The notes: generated from the sequence alone by a model not told the origin. Shown: positions 1 through 6,697, counted from the first letter of the stretch. The stretch: 7,680 nt of DNA from Lachnospiraceae bacterium UBA4348 (GCA_002394165.1 DGTA01000157.1:1-7680); one strand, 5' to 3'. Translations and numbers: made by a program.

Positions 1-660
1 TTCTGGATGATCGAGCCGGAGATCTCCTTCGCGGACCTGAATGATGACATGCGCCTCGCGGAGGACATGCTCAAATATATCTTTACCTATGTCCTGGAGA
101 ACGCTCCCGAGGAGATGCGGTTCTTCAATTCCTTTGTGGACAAGGGCCTGATCGAGCGCCTTGAGCATGTGATCGCCTCCGATTTCGGACACATCACCTA
201 CACGGACGCGGTGGCCGAGCTGGAGAAGCACAACGACAAGTTTGAATATAAGGTCAGCTGGGGATGCGACCTGCAGACGGAGCATGAGCGCTATCTCACC
301 GAGCAGATCTTTAAGCGCCCGGTCTTCGTGACGGATTATCCGAAGGAGATCAAAGCCTTCTACATGAAACTCAATGAGGACGGGAAGACTGTGGCGGCCA
401 TGGACTGCCTGGTGCCCGGGATCGGCGAGATCATCGGCGGCAGCCAGAGGGAAGAGGACTATGACAAGCTTCTTACAAGGATCCGCGAGCTGGGCCTGAG
501 TGAGGAGGAATACTCGAAATACCTTGACCTGAGGCGCTTCGGCACCTCCAGGCATGCGGGCTTCGGCCTGGGCTTCGAGAGACTGGTCATGTACCTGACC
601 GGTGTCGGCAACATCCGCGACGTGCTTCCGTATCCGAGGACCGTCGGCAACTGTGAATAA
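1..660 (+). CDS. asnS: Asparaginyl-tRNA synthetase, C-terminal part (5' end outside window)
   Basis: This is the C-terminal half of cytosolic asparaginyl-tRNA synthetase, a class IIb enzyme that charges tRNA-Asn with asparagine using ATP. The frame is already open at base 1 (F-W-M-I-E-P-E), so the ATG at 7 is an internal methionine and the true start lies upstream. Visible class II features are the FWMIEPE segment following motif 2, the GEIIGGSQRE block typical of AsnRS/AspRS-type enzymes (about bases 424-453), and motif 3, GFGLGFERL, at about bases 559-585. The protein ends in YPRTVGNCE, close to the usual AsnRS C-terminus, so the 3' end is intact. The conserved GNC-type tail and the lack of an AspRS-style insertion favour AsnRS over AspRS. 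The next gene starts 39 bases downstream with no terminator between them. Confidence 0.95.
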   Translation, partial: FWMIEPEISFADLNDDMRLAEDMLKYIFTYVLENAPEEMRFFNSFVDKGLIERLEHVIASDFGHITYTDAVAELEKHNDKFEYKVSWGCDLQTEHERYLTEQIFKRPVFVTDYPKEIKAFYMKLNEDGKTVAAMDCLVPGIGEIIGGSQREEDYDKLLTRIRELGLSEEEYSKYLDLRRFGTSRHAGFGLGFERLVMYLTGVGNIRDVLPYPRTVGNCE

Positions 661-699
661 AGCTCCGCGCAGCGCGCGGGCGCCATTGAAGGGGTAAAA

Positions 700-1680
700 A
701 TGTCCAGATATCCGGATAAAAAGAAAAAGGGGAGCGCCATCGGCACTTTCTTTACCACGCTGCTGCTGATCGCCTCTGTCGGAGTGTTCGCCTTCGCCGC
801 GTTCAAGCTGATCGGCTACTATCAGGATTACAAGGTGGGAAGCGACGAGTATAAGGAGCTGCGCAGCAGCTACGGCAATGACAGCGACGACACGGTCGTG
901 CTGGGCGGCGGGGAAGGCAATGCCAACGCGCCGGACGGCGAGATCTACGAGCCGCAGGGCAACGGCCGCAGCGGTGTTCTGCTCAGTGATTTCGAGGCGC
1001 TGGAGGATCCGTCCAAAAAGGATGCTGAGATCGAGAAGGCAGCGGCCGAGGAGATCGAGGACGACGGTGAGATGAAGGTCCTGCCGGTGCTCAAAAATCC
1101 GATCGATTTTGCTGAGCTGCAGGCGGTCAACGAGGATGTGATCGGCTGGATCCGCATGAGCGGCGTCAAGATCGACGGGGAGATGCTCTCCTACCCGATC
1201 GCGCAGGGCAGGGACAATAATTTCTACCTGCACCGGACGTTCAAAAAGGTGGACAACTTTGCGGGCTGCATCTTCTTAAACAGCGGCAACTCAAAGTTCT
1301 TTTCCGACCAGAATTCCATCGTGTACGGCCATAACATGAAGAACGGCTCCATGTTCGGCCTGCTCAAGAACATGAAGGACCAGGAAAATTACGACAGACA
1401 TCCGTATTTCTGGATCTTCACCCCCAAGCTGATCTATCAGTACCGGATCTTCTCGTGCGCCATCGTCGCGTCCGTGGGTGATCCTTACAAGACCCGATTC
1501 ACCACGAGCGATTTCCAGGCGTTCCTGGATAAATGCTCCGCAGCCTCCGAGGTGGACAACCACGGCATCAAGCTGGATGCCTCGAAGGACCGTATCGTAA
1601 CCCTGTCTACCTGCACCGGTGATTCCAGCACCCGGTTAATCTGCCAGGGTGTGCTCGAGCAGGCGTATGTTTCCAAGTGA
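700..1680 (+). CDS. srtB: Class B-like sortase, membrane-anchored cysteine transpeptidase
   Basis: This 326-residue protein is a sortase, which cleaves a sorting motif in secreted proteins and joins them to the cell wall (or, in some cases, to pilin subunits). A lysine-rich cytoplasmic N-terminus (KKKK, residues 7-10) precedes one membrane segment at about residues 13-38, giving a type II anchor. An acidic, low-complexity linker covers about 45-125, and the catalytic domain starts near residue 130. The catalytic triad is visible as His211 in VYGHNMKNGSMF, Cys305 in TLSTC and Arg312 in STRLIC. TLSTC and the GHNM context match class B sortases. Only six residues separate Cys and Arg, a short loop compared with S. 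aureus SrtB (Cys223/Arg233). The start is supported by AAGGGG about 6 bases upstream of the ATG. No substrate with an LPXTG- or NPQTN-like signal is encoded in the window, so the target is unknown. It lies 12 bases before pncB, so the two are probably co-transcribed. Confidence 0.9.
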   Translation: MSRYPDKKKKGSAIGTFFTTLLLIASVGVFAFAAFKLIGYYQDYKVGSDEYKELRSSYGNDSDDTVVLGGGEGNANAPDGEIYEPQGNGRSGVLLSDFEALEDPSKKDAEIEKAAAEEIEDDGEMKVLPVLKNPIDFAELQAVNEDVIGWIRMSGVKIDGEMLSYPIAQGRDNNFYLHRTFKKVDNFAGCIFLNSGNSKFFSDQNSIVYGHNMKNGSMFGLLKNMKDQENYDRHPYFWIFTPKLIYQYRIFSCAIVASVGDPYKTRFTTSDFQAFLDKCSAASEVDNHGIKLDASKDRIVTLSTCTGDSSTRLICQGVLEQAYVSK

Positions 1681-1692
1681 GAGGATTGAAAG

Positions 1693-3150
1693 ATGGTCAG
1701 ACAAAGTGAAGCGCGAAACATTACGATGATGATGGACCTGTATGAAATGACCATGGCCAACGGTTATTTTCTGCAGGAGAACAAGGACACGATGGTGGCC
1801 TTCGATGTGTTTTACCGGAGAAACCCGGACGGCGGCGGCTTTTCTGTATTCGCCGGGCTGGAGCAGATCCTCGAATTTCTTGAGGAGATGCATTTTTCCG
1901 AGGAGGATGTGGCGTATTTTGCCGGCCTGAACCTCTTTGACGATGCTTTCCTCGATTATCTGAGAACGTTCCGCTTCCACGGCAACGTGATGGCGTTCCC
2001 GGAGGGGACGATCATGTACCCGAACGAGCCGGTCATCACGGTGGTGGCGCCCCTGGTGGAGGCCCAGATCGTTGAGACCGAGCTGCTGGCCCAGGTAAAC
2101 CACCAGAGCCTGATCGCGACCAAAGCCCGCAGGATCGTACGGGCCGCGAAGGGAAGGGCGGTATCGGATTTCGGCGCCCGCCGGGCCCACAACAACGATG
2201 CGGCCATCTACGGCGCGAGAGCGGCGGTAATCGGCGGTGTGAGCGGCACAGCGACCGTGTCCGCCGGCCAGTATTTTGATATCCCGGTCAGCGGCACCAT
2301 GGCTCACAGCTGGGTCATGTACTATAAGGATGAACTGACGGCGTTCCGCAAGTTCGCCGAGGTCTATCCGGACAACTGCATCCTGCTCGTGGACACCTAT
2401 GATGTGCTTGACCTGGGCGTACCCAATGCGATCAAGGTCTTTCAGGAGATGAGAGACAAAGGTATCCGGTCAAAGAATTACGGCATCCGCATTGACTCGG
2501 GCGACCTTGCCTACCTGACCAAGCACAGCCGCAAGATGCTCGATGACGCGGGCTTTACCGATGCCAGGATCGTGATCTCCAACAGCCTGGATGAGTTCAC
2601 CATCCGGTCGATCTTAAACCAGGGCGGCCAGGTGGACGCTTTCGGCGTGGGCGAGCGGCTGATCACATCCCGCTCGGAGCCGGTGTTCGGCGCTGTCTAC
2701 AAACTTTGCGCGGTGCAGGAGAACGGCGAGATGAAGCCCAGGATCAAGATCTCCGAGACCATGGAGAAGATCACCAATCCGGGCCTTAAGGATGTCTACC
2801 GTGTCTACAACGAGAACGGCTATGCGATCGCTGACCTGATCACGATCGCCGGCGAGAAGATCGACTTCTCGAAGCCTTACCGCTTTGTGGATCCCGAGAA
2901 TCCATGGAAAAAGAGAAGCTTTGAAAACTGCACGATCAGGCGGCTCCAGGAGCCGGTGCTCATTGAAGGCAAACGGGTGAAGCCGCACACGCCGACCATG
3001 GAGATCGCGGCGTATGTAAAGAAACAGCTGACCGAGGAGATCTGGATGGAGGAACAGCGTTTCGAGAACCCCCACAAGCATTATCTGGATTTCTCACCGG
3101 CCTACTATGAGATGAAGATGAGCATGCTCGACGAGGTAAAGATACCGTAA
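1693..3150 (+). CDS. pncB: Nicotinate phosphoribosyltransferase
   Basis: PncB joins nicotinate to PRPP, forming nicotinate mononucleotide with ATP hydrolysis; this is the entry step of the Preiss-Handler NAD salvage route in the cytosol. The 485-residue length suits the longer Gram-positive and archaeal-type NAPRTases. Recognisable blocks are the N-terminal DLYEMTMANGYF, DFGARRAH at 159-166, GTMAHSW at 201-207 (His205 probably corresponds to the catalytic, phosphorylated histidine of the family), VDTYD at 233-237, the phosphate-binding RIDSGDL at 266-272, and FGVGERLITS at 317-326. GAGGA at 1681-1685 sits 7 bases before the ATG and fixes the start. Gaps of 12 bases to the sortase and 13 bases to the sirtuin gene indicate an operon. 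The sirtuin neighbour releases nicotinamide, so both proteins act around the NAD cycle, although no nicotinamidase is present here. Nothing suggests damage or transfer. Confidence 0.95.
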   Translation: MVRQSEARNITMMMDLYEMTMANGYFLQENKDTMVAFDVFYRRNPDGGGFSVFAGLEQILEFLEEMHFSEEDVAYFAGLNLFDDAFLDYLRTFRFHGNVMAFPEGTIMYPNEPVITVVAPLVEAQIVETELLAQVNHQSLIATKARRIVRAAKGRAVSDFGARRAHNNDAAIYGARAAVIGGVSGTATVSAGQYFDIPVSGTMAHSWVMYYKDELTAFRKFAEVYPDNCILLVDTYDVLDLGVPNAIKVFQEMRDKGIRSKNYGIRIDSGDLAYLTKHSRKMLDDAGFTDARIVISNSLDEFTIRSILNQGGQVDAFGVGERLITSRSEPVFGAVYKLCAVQENGEMKPRIKISETMEKITNPGLKDVYRVYNENGYAIADLITIAGEKIDFSKPYRFVDPENPWKKRSFENCTIRRLQEPVLIEGKRVKPHTPTMEIAAYVKKQLTEEIWMEEQRFENPHKHYLDFSPAYYEMKMSMLDEVKIP

Positions 3151-3163
3151 AGGAGGGAATGGA

Positions 3164-3892
3164 ATGTCCGATCAGATCGCTGCTCTTACAAAGATACTTC
3201 AGGAAAGTAACAGGATCGTGTTTTTTGGCGGAGCCGGGGTCTCGACGGAGAGCGGCATTCCGGATTTCCGCAGCGTAGACGGCATTTATCATATGAAATA
3301 TGACTATCCGCCCGAGACGATCCTTAGCCATACGTTCTTTATGGCGAGGACGGAGGAGTTCTACCGTTTCTACCGCGACAAGATGCTGGCCCTCGACAAG
3401 AAGCCCAATGCGGCCCATCTGGCGCTTGCCAAGCTTGAGCAGATGGGAAAGCTGACCGCGGTGGTCACCCAGAACATCGACGGGCTGCATCAGGCGGCCG
3501 GCAGCAAGAAGGTGCTGGAGCTTCACGGGAGTGTGCTGCGCAACTACTGCATGAAGTGCGGGAAGAGCTACAGCGCGCAGTTCATCAAGGACTCGCAGGG
3601 TATTCCGCGCTGTGACTGCGGCGGCATCATCAAGCCCGACGTAGTGCTCTACGAGGAGGGACTCGACCAGCAGATCCTGACCGAATCGGTCAGCGCCATC
3701 GCGTCCGCGGACACGCTGATCATCGGCGGCACTTCGCTGGCAGTCTATCCGGCAGCCGGCCTGATTGACTATTTCAGGGGGAAGAACTTGGTCGTGATCA
3801 ACAAGTCCCCGACGCCGAGAGACAAAAATGCCGCGCTCCTGATCGCCGACAGCATCGGCAAGGTGCTGGGCGAAGCGGTGGAAGCGATGTGA
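3164..3892 (+). CDS. cobB: NAD-dependent protein deacylase, Sir2/CobB family
   Basis: This 242-residue sirtuin removes acyl groups from lysines, using NAD+ and releasing nicotinamide and O-acyl-ADP-ribose. The Rossmann-type NAD site shows GAGVS at 23-27 and GIPDFR at 31-36. TQNIDGLH at 102-109 lines the NAD/nicotinamide pocket, and His121 in LHGS is the expected general base. A complete structural zinc site is visible as C129-x2-C132 and C150-x-C152. GGTSLAVYPAAG near 187-198 and VINKSPTPRD near 208-217 complete the NAD-binding fold. The absence of the A-x-Y-x-x-R signature of class III desuccinylases (the region after GIPDFR reads SVDGIYHMKY) points to a deacetylase of the short bacterial type. 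AGGAGGG at 3151-3157 supports the start. It follows pncB by 13 bases, so it probably shares its message. No terminator follows before the rpsF promoter. Confidence 0.95.
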   Translation: MSDQIAALTKILQESNRIVFFGGAGVSTESGIPDFRSVDGIYHMKYDYPPETILSHTFFMARTEEFYRFYRDKMLALDKKPNAAHLALAKLEQMGKLTAVVTQNIDGLHQAAGSKKVLELHGSVLRNYCMKCGKSYSAQFIKDSQGIPRCDCGGIIKPDVVLYEEGLDQQILTESVSAIASADTLIIGGTSLAVYPAAGLIDYFRGKNLVVINKSPTPRDKNAALLIADSIGKVLGEAVEAM

Positions 3893-3920
3893 GGCGGGAA
3901 AGATTTCCAAAAAATCAGGC

Positions 3921-3949
3921 TTGATAATTTAAGATCGCTGTGCTAAAAT
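3921..3949 (+). promoter_or_regulatory. Sigma-A-type promoter of the rpsF-ssb-rpsR operon
   Basis: TTGATA at 3921-3926 and TAAAAT at 3944-3949 are separated by exactly 17 bases, and a TG at 3941-3942 gives an extended -10. Each hexamer is close to consensus (TTGACA/TATAAT). The surrounding sequence is A/T-rich, unlike the neighbouring coding DNA. A transcript would start near 3956, leaving a leader of about 90 bases before rpsF. This position between the end of the sirtuin gene and the ribosomal operon is where a housekeeping promoter is expected. Confidence 0.8.
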
Positions 3950-3955
3950 TTTAGC

Positions 3956-4047
3956 TTGTGATATATCCGGCTGTTCTATGCGGTCGGAACAAGATCCTTG
4001 CTTTCCTTCAGGGGAAAGCCATAAGACCATAAGGAGGTGCAAACAGC
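3956..4047 (+). promoter_or_regulatory. Structured rpsF leader, candidate S6:S18 autoregulatory site
   Basis: The predicted 5' untranslated region can form two hairpins. The first pairs 3966-3973 with 3981-3988 (8 pairs, two of them G-U, 7-base loop). The second pairs GCTTTCC at 4000-4006 with GGAAAGC at 4013-4019 (7 perfect pairs). The ribosome binding site AAGGAGGTG at 4031-4039 is unusually strong. Its AAGGA can pair with TCCTT at 3995-3999, closing a stem around hairpin two with an 11-base bulge, or alternatively with a second TCCTT at 4004-4008. Leaders of rpsF operons in many bacteria bind the S6:S18 complex through a CCG-containing bulge. A CCG occurs at 3967-3969, but in the fold drawn here it is paired, so membership of that motif is unproven. 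Pairings are seen in the sequence; the regulatory role is inferred. Confidence 0.45.
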
Positions 4048-4335
4048 ATGAATAAGTATGAATTAGCGGTTGTTGTCAACGCTAAACTCGAGGACGAGGA
4101 AAGGGCTGCTGTACTTGAGAGAGTAAAAGAGTACATCACCCGTTTCGGCGGCACGGTCATCGACGTGGACGACTGGGGCAAAAGGAAACTTGCCTATGAG
4201 ATCCAGAAGATGAACGAAGGTCATTATTATTTCGTCCATTTCGAGGCTGATGGAACCACTCCGGGCCAGCTCGAGCAGAGCATGCGCATCATGGACGGCG
4301 TCATCAGATATTTATGCGTTAGACAGGATGCATAA
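4048..4335 (+). CDS. rpsF: 30S ribosomal protein S6
   Basis: S6 binds the central domain of 16S rRNA as a heterodimer with S18, whose gene is in the same operon. The 95-residue length is normal. The start MNKYELAVVV is the first strand of its ferredoxin-like fold, followed by WGKRKLAY at 43-50, the family's best-known signature, then YYFVHFEA at 60-67 and IRYLCVR near the C-terminus. There is no long glutamate tail of the E. coli kind. The ribosome binding site AAGGAGGTG ends 8 bases before the ATG. The gene is first in the rpsF-ssb-rpsR operon, 18 bases before ssb, and is preceded by a strong promoter and a leader that may allow autoregulation. Confidence 0.97.
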   Translation: MNKYELAVVVNAKLEDEERAAVLERVKEYITRFGGTVIDVDDWGKRKLAYEIQKMNEGHYYFVHFEADGTTPGQLEQSMRIMDGVIRYLCVRQDA

Positions 4336-4353
4336 ATAGAGGAGAATCGAATT

Positions 4354-4833
4354 ATGAATAAAGTCATCTTAATGGGACGTCTGACCCGTAACCCCGATGT
4401 TCGTTATTCAGCCGGCGATAACGCCCAGGCTGTTGCCAGATATACCCTTGCCGTGGACCGCAGGTTCAAGAGGGACGGAGACCAGACGGCTGATTTCATC
4501 AGCTGCGTGGCTTTCGGCAGGAGCGCGACTTTCGCGGAGAACTACCTTCGTCAGGGCACCAAGATCGTTGTCACAGGAAGGATCCAGACGGGCAGCTATA
4601 CAAACAGAGATGGCCAGAAAGTTTACACGACTGACGTGATAGTCGAAGATCAGGAATTTGCGGAGAGCAAGGCAGCATCCGCTGCTTCGGGCGTTGAGAC
4701 CGGATCGTACCAGTCTTCCGCCAACAGCGCTCCTTACCAGGCACCGGCACAGCCGGCTCCTGCTCCTGAAGCGGCTACCGATGGCTTCATGAACATCCCG
4801 GACGGGATCGTCGAGGAGCTTCCGTTTAATTAA
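4354..4833 (+). CDS. ssb: Single-stranded DNA-binding protein
   Basis: SSB coats single-stranded DNA during replication, repair and recombination and recruits partner proteins through its C-terminal tip. The 159-residue protein has the OB-fold at about 1-105, with the family start NKVILMGRLTRNPDVRY, FISCVAFGR at 49-56 and GRIQTGSYTNRDGQKVY at 75-91. The tryptophan common in the VAWG position is phenylalanine here (residue 54). Residues 106-145 form a flexible linker rich in Ala, Ser, Pro and Gln. The tip reads DGIVEELPFN: it has the acidic residues and Pro-Phe of the classic tip, but an extra Asn follows the normally terminal Phe. AGAGGAG at 4338-4344 supports the start. The gene sits between rpsF and rpsR, the arrangement known from many Firmicutes, where it couples SSB to ribosomal protein supply. 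Confidence 0.97.
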   Translation: MNKVILMGRLTRNPDVRYSAGDNAQAVARYTLAVDRRFKRDGDQTADFISCVAFGRSATFAENYLRQGTKIVVTGRIQTGSYTNRDGQKVYTTDVIVEDQEFAESKAASAASGVETGSYQSSANSAPYQAPAQPAPAPEAATDGFMNIPDGIVEELPFN

Positions 4834-4853
4834 CCTGCAAGGAGGAAATAATA

Positions 4854-5114
4854 ATGGCATTCAGCAAAGATAGAAGCGATTCTCCGATGAAGAGAAGAGG
4901 CGGACGCAGAAGAAAGAAAGTCTGCGTATTCTGCGGCAAAGAGAATAACGAGATCGATTACAAGGATACCGCCAAGCTCAGAAGGTATATCTCCGAGAGA
5001 GGCAAGATCCTTCCCAGAAGGATCACCGGCAACTGCGCGAAGCATCAGCGTGCGCTGACAGTCGCGATCAAGAGAGCCCGCCACATCTCCCTGATGCCCT
5101 ACGTTCAGGATTGA
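4854..5114 (+). CDS. rpsR: 30S ribosomal protein S18, cysteine-containing form
   Basis: S18 pairs with S6 on the platform of the 30S subunit. The 86-residue length is normal. A very basic N-terminal arm (KRRGGRRRKK, residues 13-22) leads to C24-x2-C27, and the core helices include YKDTAKLRRYI at 36-46 and RGKILPRRITG at 49-59. C61-x2-H64 follows, and RALTVAIKRARHISLMPY closes the protein. The C-x2-C plus C-x2-H pattern suggests a zinc-binding (C+) form of S18 rather than the cysteine-poor paralogue; zinc binding is inferred. AAGGAGG at 4839-4845 precedes the ATG by 8 bases. The gene lies 20 bases after ssb and is the last in the operon, 31 bases before a strong terminator. Confidence 0.97.
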   Translation: MAFSKDRSDSPMKRRGGRRRKKVCVFCGKENNEIDYKDTAKLRRYISERGKILPRRITGNCAKHQRALTVAIKRARHISLMPYVQD

Positions 5115-5145
5115 TAAGGGATATCCCGGATACGAGAAAAATGAG

Positions 5146-5177
5146 AAAGCACAGCCTTTTGGGGCTGTGCTTTTTTT
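5146..5177 (+). terminator. Intrinsic terminator after rpsR
   Basis: GCACAGCC at 5149-5156 pairs perfectly with GGCTGTGC at 5163-5170 around a TTTTGG loop. Three flanking A-T pairs can extend the stem, and seven T follow from 5171. This ends the rpsF-ssb-rpsR message. The reverse strand has the same stem followed by a broken T-rich run, so it may also stop the convergent lipoprotein transcript, whose stop codon lies 27 bases away. Confidence 0.92.
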
Positions 5178-5203
5178 GATGCTGTGAAGTTGAGCCGCCC
5201 TCA

Positions 5204-6631
5204 TTACCGGAAGGCATATGTCTTTATCCCTTCCTTGGTCGTGACCAGAAGAACGTCCGAGTTCCATTCAATGACCGGATCGTTGTCCATCAGGGAAAGA
5301 TTGATCTCATCGGCATCGATCCCTCCCACTTCTTTATAAGTCATGTTTTCCAGATCGATCAGCAGGAGTTTTTTTGTATCGGCCATCCGGTCTCCGGCGA
5401 GGGCCAGGGCGTAATATCCGTCCGGAGAGAGCCGCATAAGATAGATGGCATAGTAGGCGGTTTGCAGGTCCTTTTTGGGGATCGCTTGGATCTCGGTATA
5501 CGAAAACTCCGTGACCGTACTGCCTTCAACCGGGAGCGCGCAGAGACGGTCGTATCCTTCAAAATCCTGATCCGGGCGGTAACACTGGAAAAAGATATTG
5601 CCGAAGCCGCTTTCCAAAGACGGCGATTCCATTTTGCTGACAGCAAATCCGGAGTCAGACGAATAAGCCAGATCCCGGGGCAGGAGCGTTGAGGAGGCGA
5701 GAGACTGGCCGAAACTGAAAACATCGGCTTCAAAGCCGTCCTGTGAAGGCGTAAAGCGGCAGATGCCATATTCCTGTGAACCCGCAATGGGAGTATAGAG
5801 GCCGATCACTTCTTCTCCGGAGGTTTCATAAATGCGCGGATAATAGACTTCTGTTTCCCCGGTCCAGCAGAGCGTGAGTTCATCACTGTCAATGCAGTAC
5901 CGATACAGCGAATACAAAGATGCCTGCGCTTTGCCGTACTGAATAAAGTACAGATACTGATCATCCAGTGAAAAACAGGCAGTGACGGCAGTGGCAGCTT
6001 CTTCGTTTTTCATGGGATTATCGGGCCAGGTGCCCGGCAGGAAGGCGTCACCTGTTGCTGTATCAATGATCAGGGGATCGTGGAAATACATCAAGATCAG
6101 TCCCATCCGAAAACTGGTAATGACAGCATATTGTCCATTGTGCGACCAGGTAACGCCTTCCTTGCCGACCCAATGCGACAGCAGACCGGAGATGAACATG
6201 TTGCTGCGTTTGCCGTAAGTATCTTTCGCACCGCGATCTGCACAGGGGAGTACCGGGCTGACCTCATCTTCATAGACGGCATAAGCCTGTTTTTTCTCCT
6301 CGTTCCAGAGCAGTGCGGACCGGCCGGTGGGAGAGATGCTCCTGATGACAGCGTTGTATGGGGAAGGATCTGCATTCAGGCTGTCGGCAGATGTTTCTGA
6401 CAATAAGACAGAACCACTTAAAAAGGCTTTATCAAGGCCTTCGCTGCGGTCTGCTCCTGACTGAACCAATTCTTGAGCGGCAAATATTTTTTCGATAGCC
6501 TCATTGCCGGGGTATCCCGATGCCTCAGTTTCCGGAGCCGGGGATTTGCCCGCGGTCGCTCCCGGAACCGCCATGCAGCTTGAGATCAGGACTGCAGCTG
6601 TGAGCGCAGCCAAGTTTCTCCATTTCGCCAT
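5204..6631 (-). CDS. Putative lipoprotein with beta-propeller-like (WD40/PD40-like) repeats, function unknown
   Basis: This 475-residue protein is not assigned to a named family. Residues 1-18 form a short signal peptide (basic start, hydrophobic 7-17), and I-S-S-C at 16-19 is a good lipobox, so Cys19 is probably lipidated and the protein held on the outer face of the membrane. A linker rich in Ser, Pro, Glu and Gly follows to about 45. The remainder contains strand-rich units opening with a Ser-x-(Asp/Asn/Thr)-Gly-like turn: SPTG at 100-103, SHNG at 163-166, SLDD at 221-224, SSDSG at 324-328 and SPDG at 402-405, each followed by hydrophobic strands. This resembles blades of a WD40/PD40 or TolB-type propeller, perhaps five to seven. 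There is no catalytic motif and no C-terminal sorting signal. AAGGAGG (plus-strand 6638-6644) fixes the start. It lies downstream of the ferredoxin gene but behind that gene's terminator, and converges on rpsR. A sensing, scaffolding or binding role is possible but unsupported. Confidence 0.8.
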   Translation of the reverse strand: MAKWRNLAALTAAVLISSCMAVPGATAGKSPAPETEASGYPGNEAIEKIFAAQELVQSGADRSEGLDKAFLSGSVLLSETSADSLNADPSPYNAVIRSISPTGRSALLWNEEKKQAYAVYEDEVSPVLPCADRGAKDTYGKRSNMFISGLLSHWVGKEGVTWSHNGQYAVITSFRMGLILMYFHDPLIIDTATGDAFLPGTWPDNPMKNEEAATAVTACFSLDDQYLYFIQYGKAQASLYSLYRYCIDSDELTLCWTGETEVYYPRIYETSGEEVIGLYTPIAGSQEYGICRFTPSQDGFEADVFSFGQSLASSTLLPRDLAYSSDSGFAVSKMESPSLESGFGNIFFQCYRPDQDFEGYDRLCALPVEGSTVTEFSYTEIQAIPKKDLQTAYYAIYLMRLSPDGYYALALAGDRMADTKKLLLIDLENMTYKEVGGIDADEINLSLMDNDPVIEWNSDVLLVTTKEGIKTYAFR

Positions 6632-6667
6632 GATAAGCCTCCTTTTATTCCTATTGCCGGATGAAAG

Positions 6668-6697
6668 AAAAAAGGCCGCCGAAAGGGCAGCCTTTTT
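6668..6697 (-). terminator. Intrinsic terminator after the ferredoxin gene
   Basis: On the minus strand AAAAAGGC (plus 6690-6697) pairs with GCCTTTTT (plus 6669-6676). After one mismatch the stem continues for three more pairs (GCC with GGC) around a CTTTC loop. A run of six T (plus 6673-6668), then CTTTC, follows on the minus strand. It lies 20 bases after the ferredoxin stop codon and 37 bases before the lipoprotein start, so it separates or attenuates the two genes. Confidence 0.85.

Noticed and set aside
665..679. CCGCGC/GCGCGG hairpin between asnS and the sortase gene
   Set aside because: The stem is six pairs with a 3-base loop but no T run follows, so it is not an intrinsic terminator. 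It may be only a product of local GC richness.
1636..2307. Long minus-strand open frame (223 codons) opposite pncB
   Set aside because: It lies wholly opposite srtB/pncB coding sequence, has no ribosome binding site signal or recognisable domain, and its composition (rich in His, Arg, Gly) is that of an antisense shadow of GC-rich coding DNA.
2960..3910. Long minus-strand open frame (316 codons) opposite pncB and the sirtuin gene
   Set aside because: It covers a sirtuin gene with every key motif intact on the other strand. The translation shows no domain and is low-quality, so it is a shadow.
3902..3916. GATTT/AAATC inverted repeat after the sirtuin gene, considered as a terminator
   Set aside because: The stem is only five A/T-rich pairs and has no T run downstream. 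The operon end is therefore not marked, and read-through into rpsF is possible.
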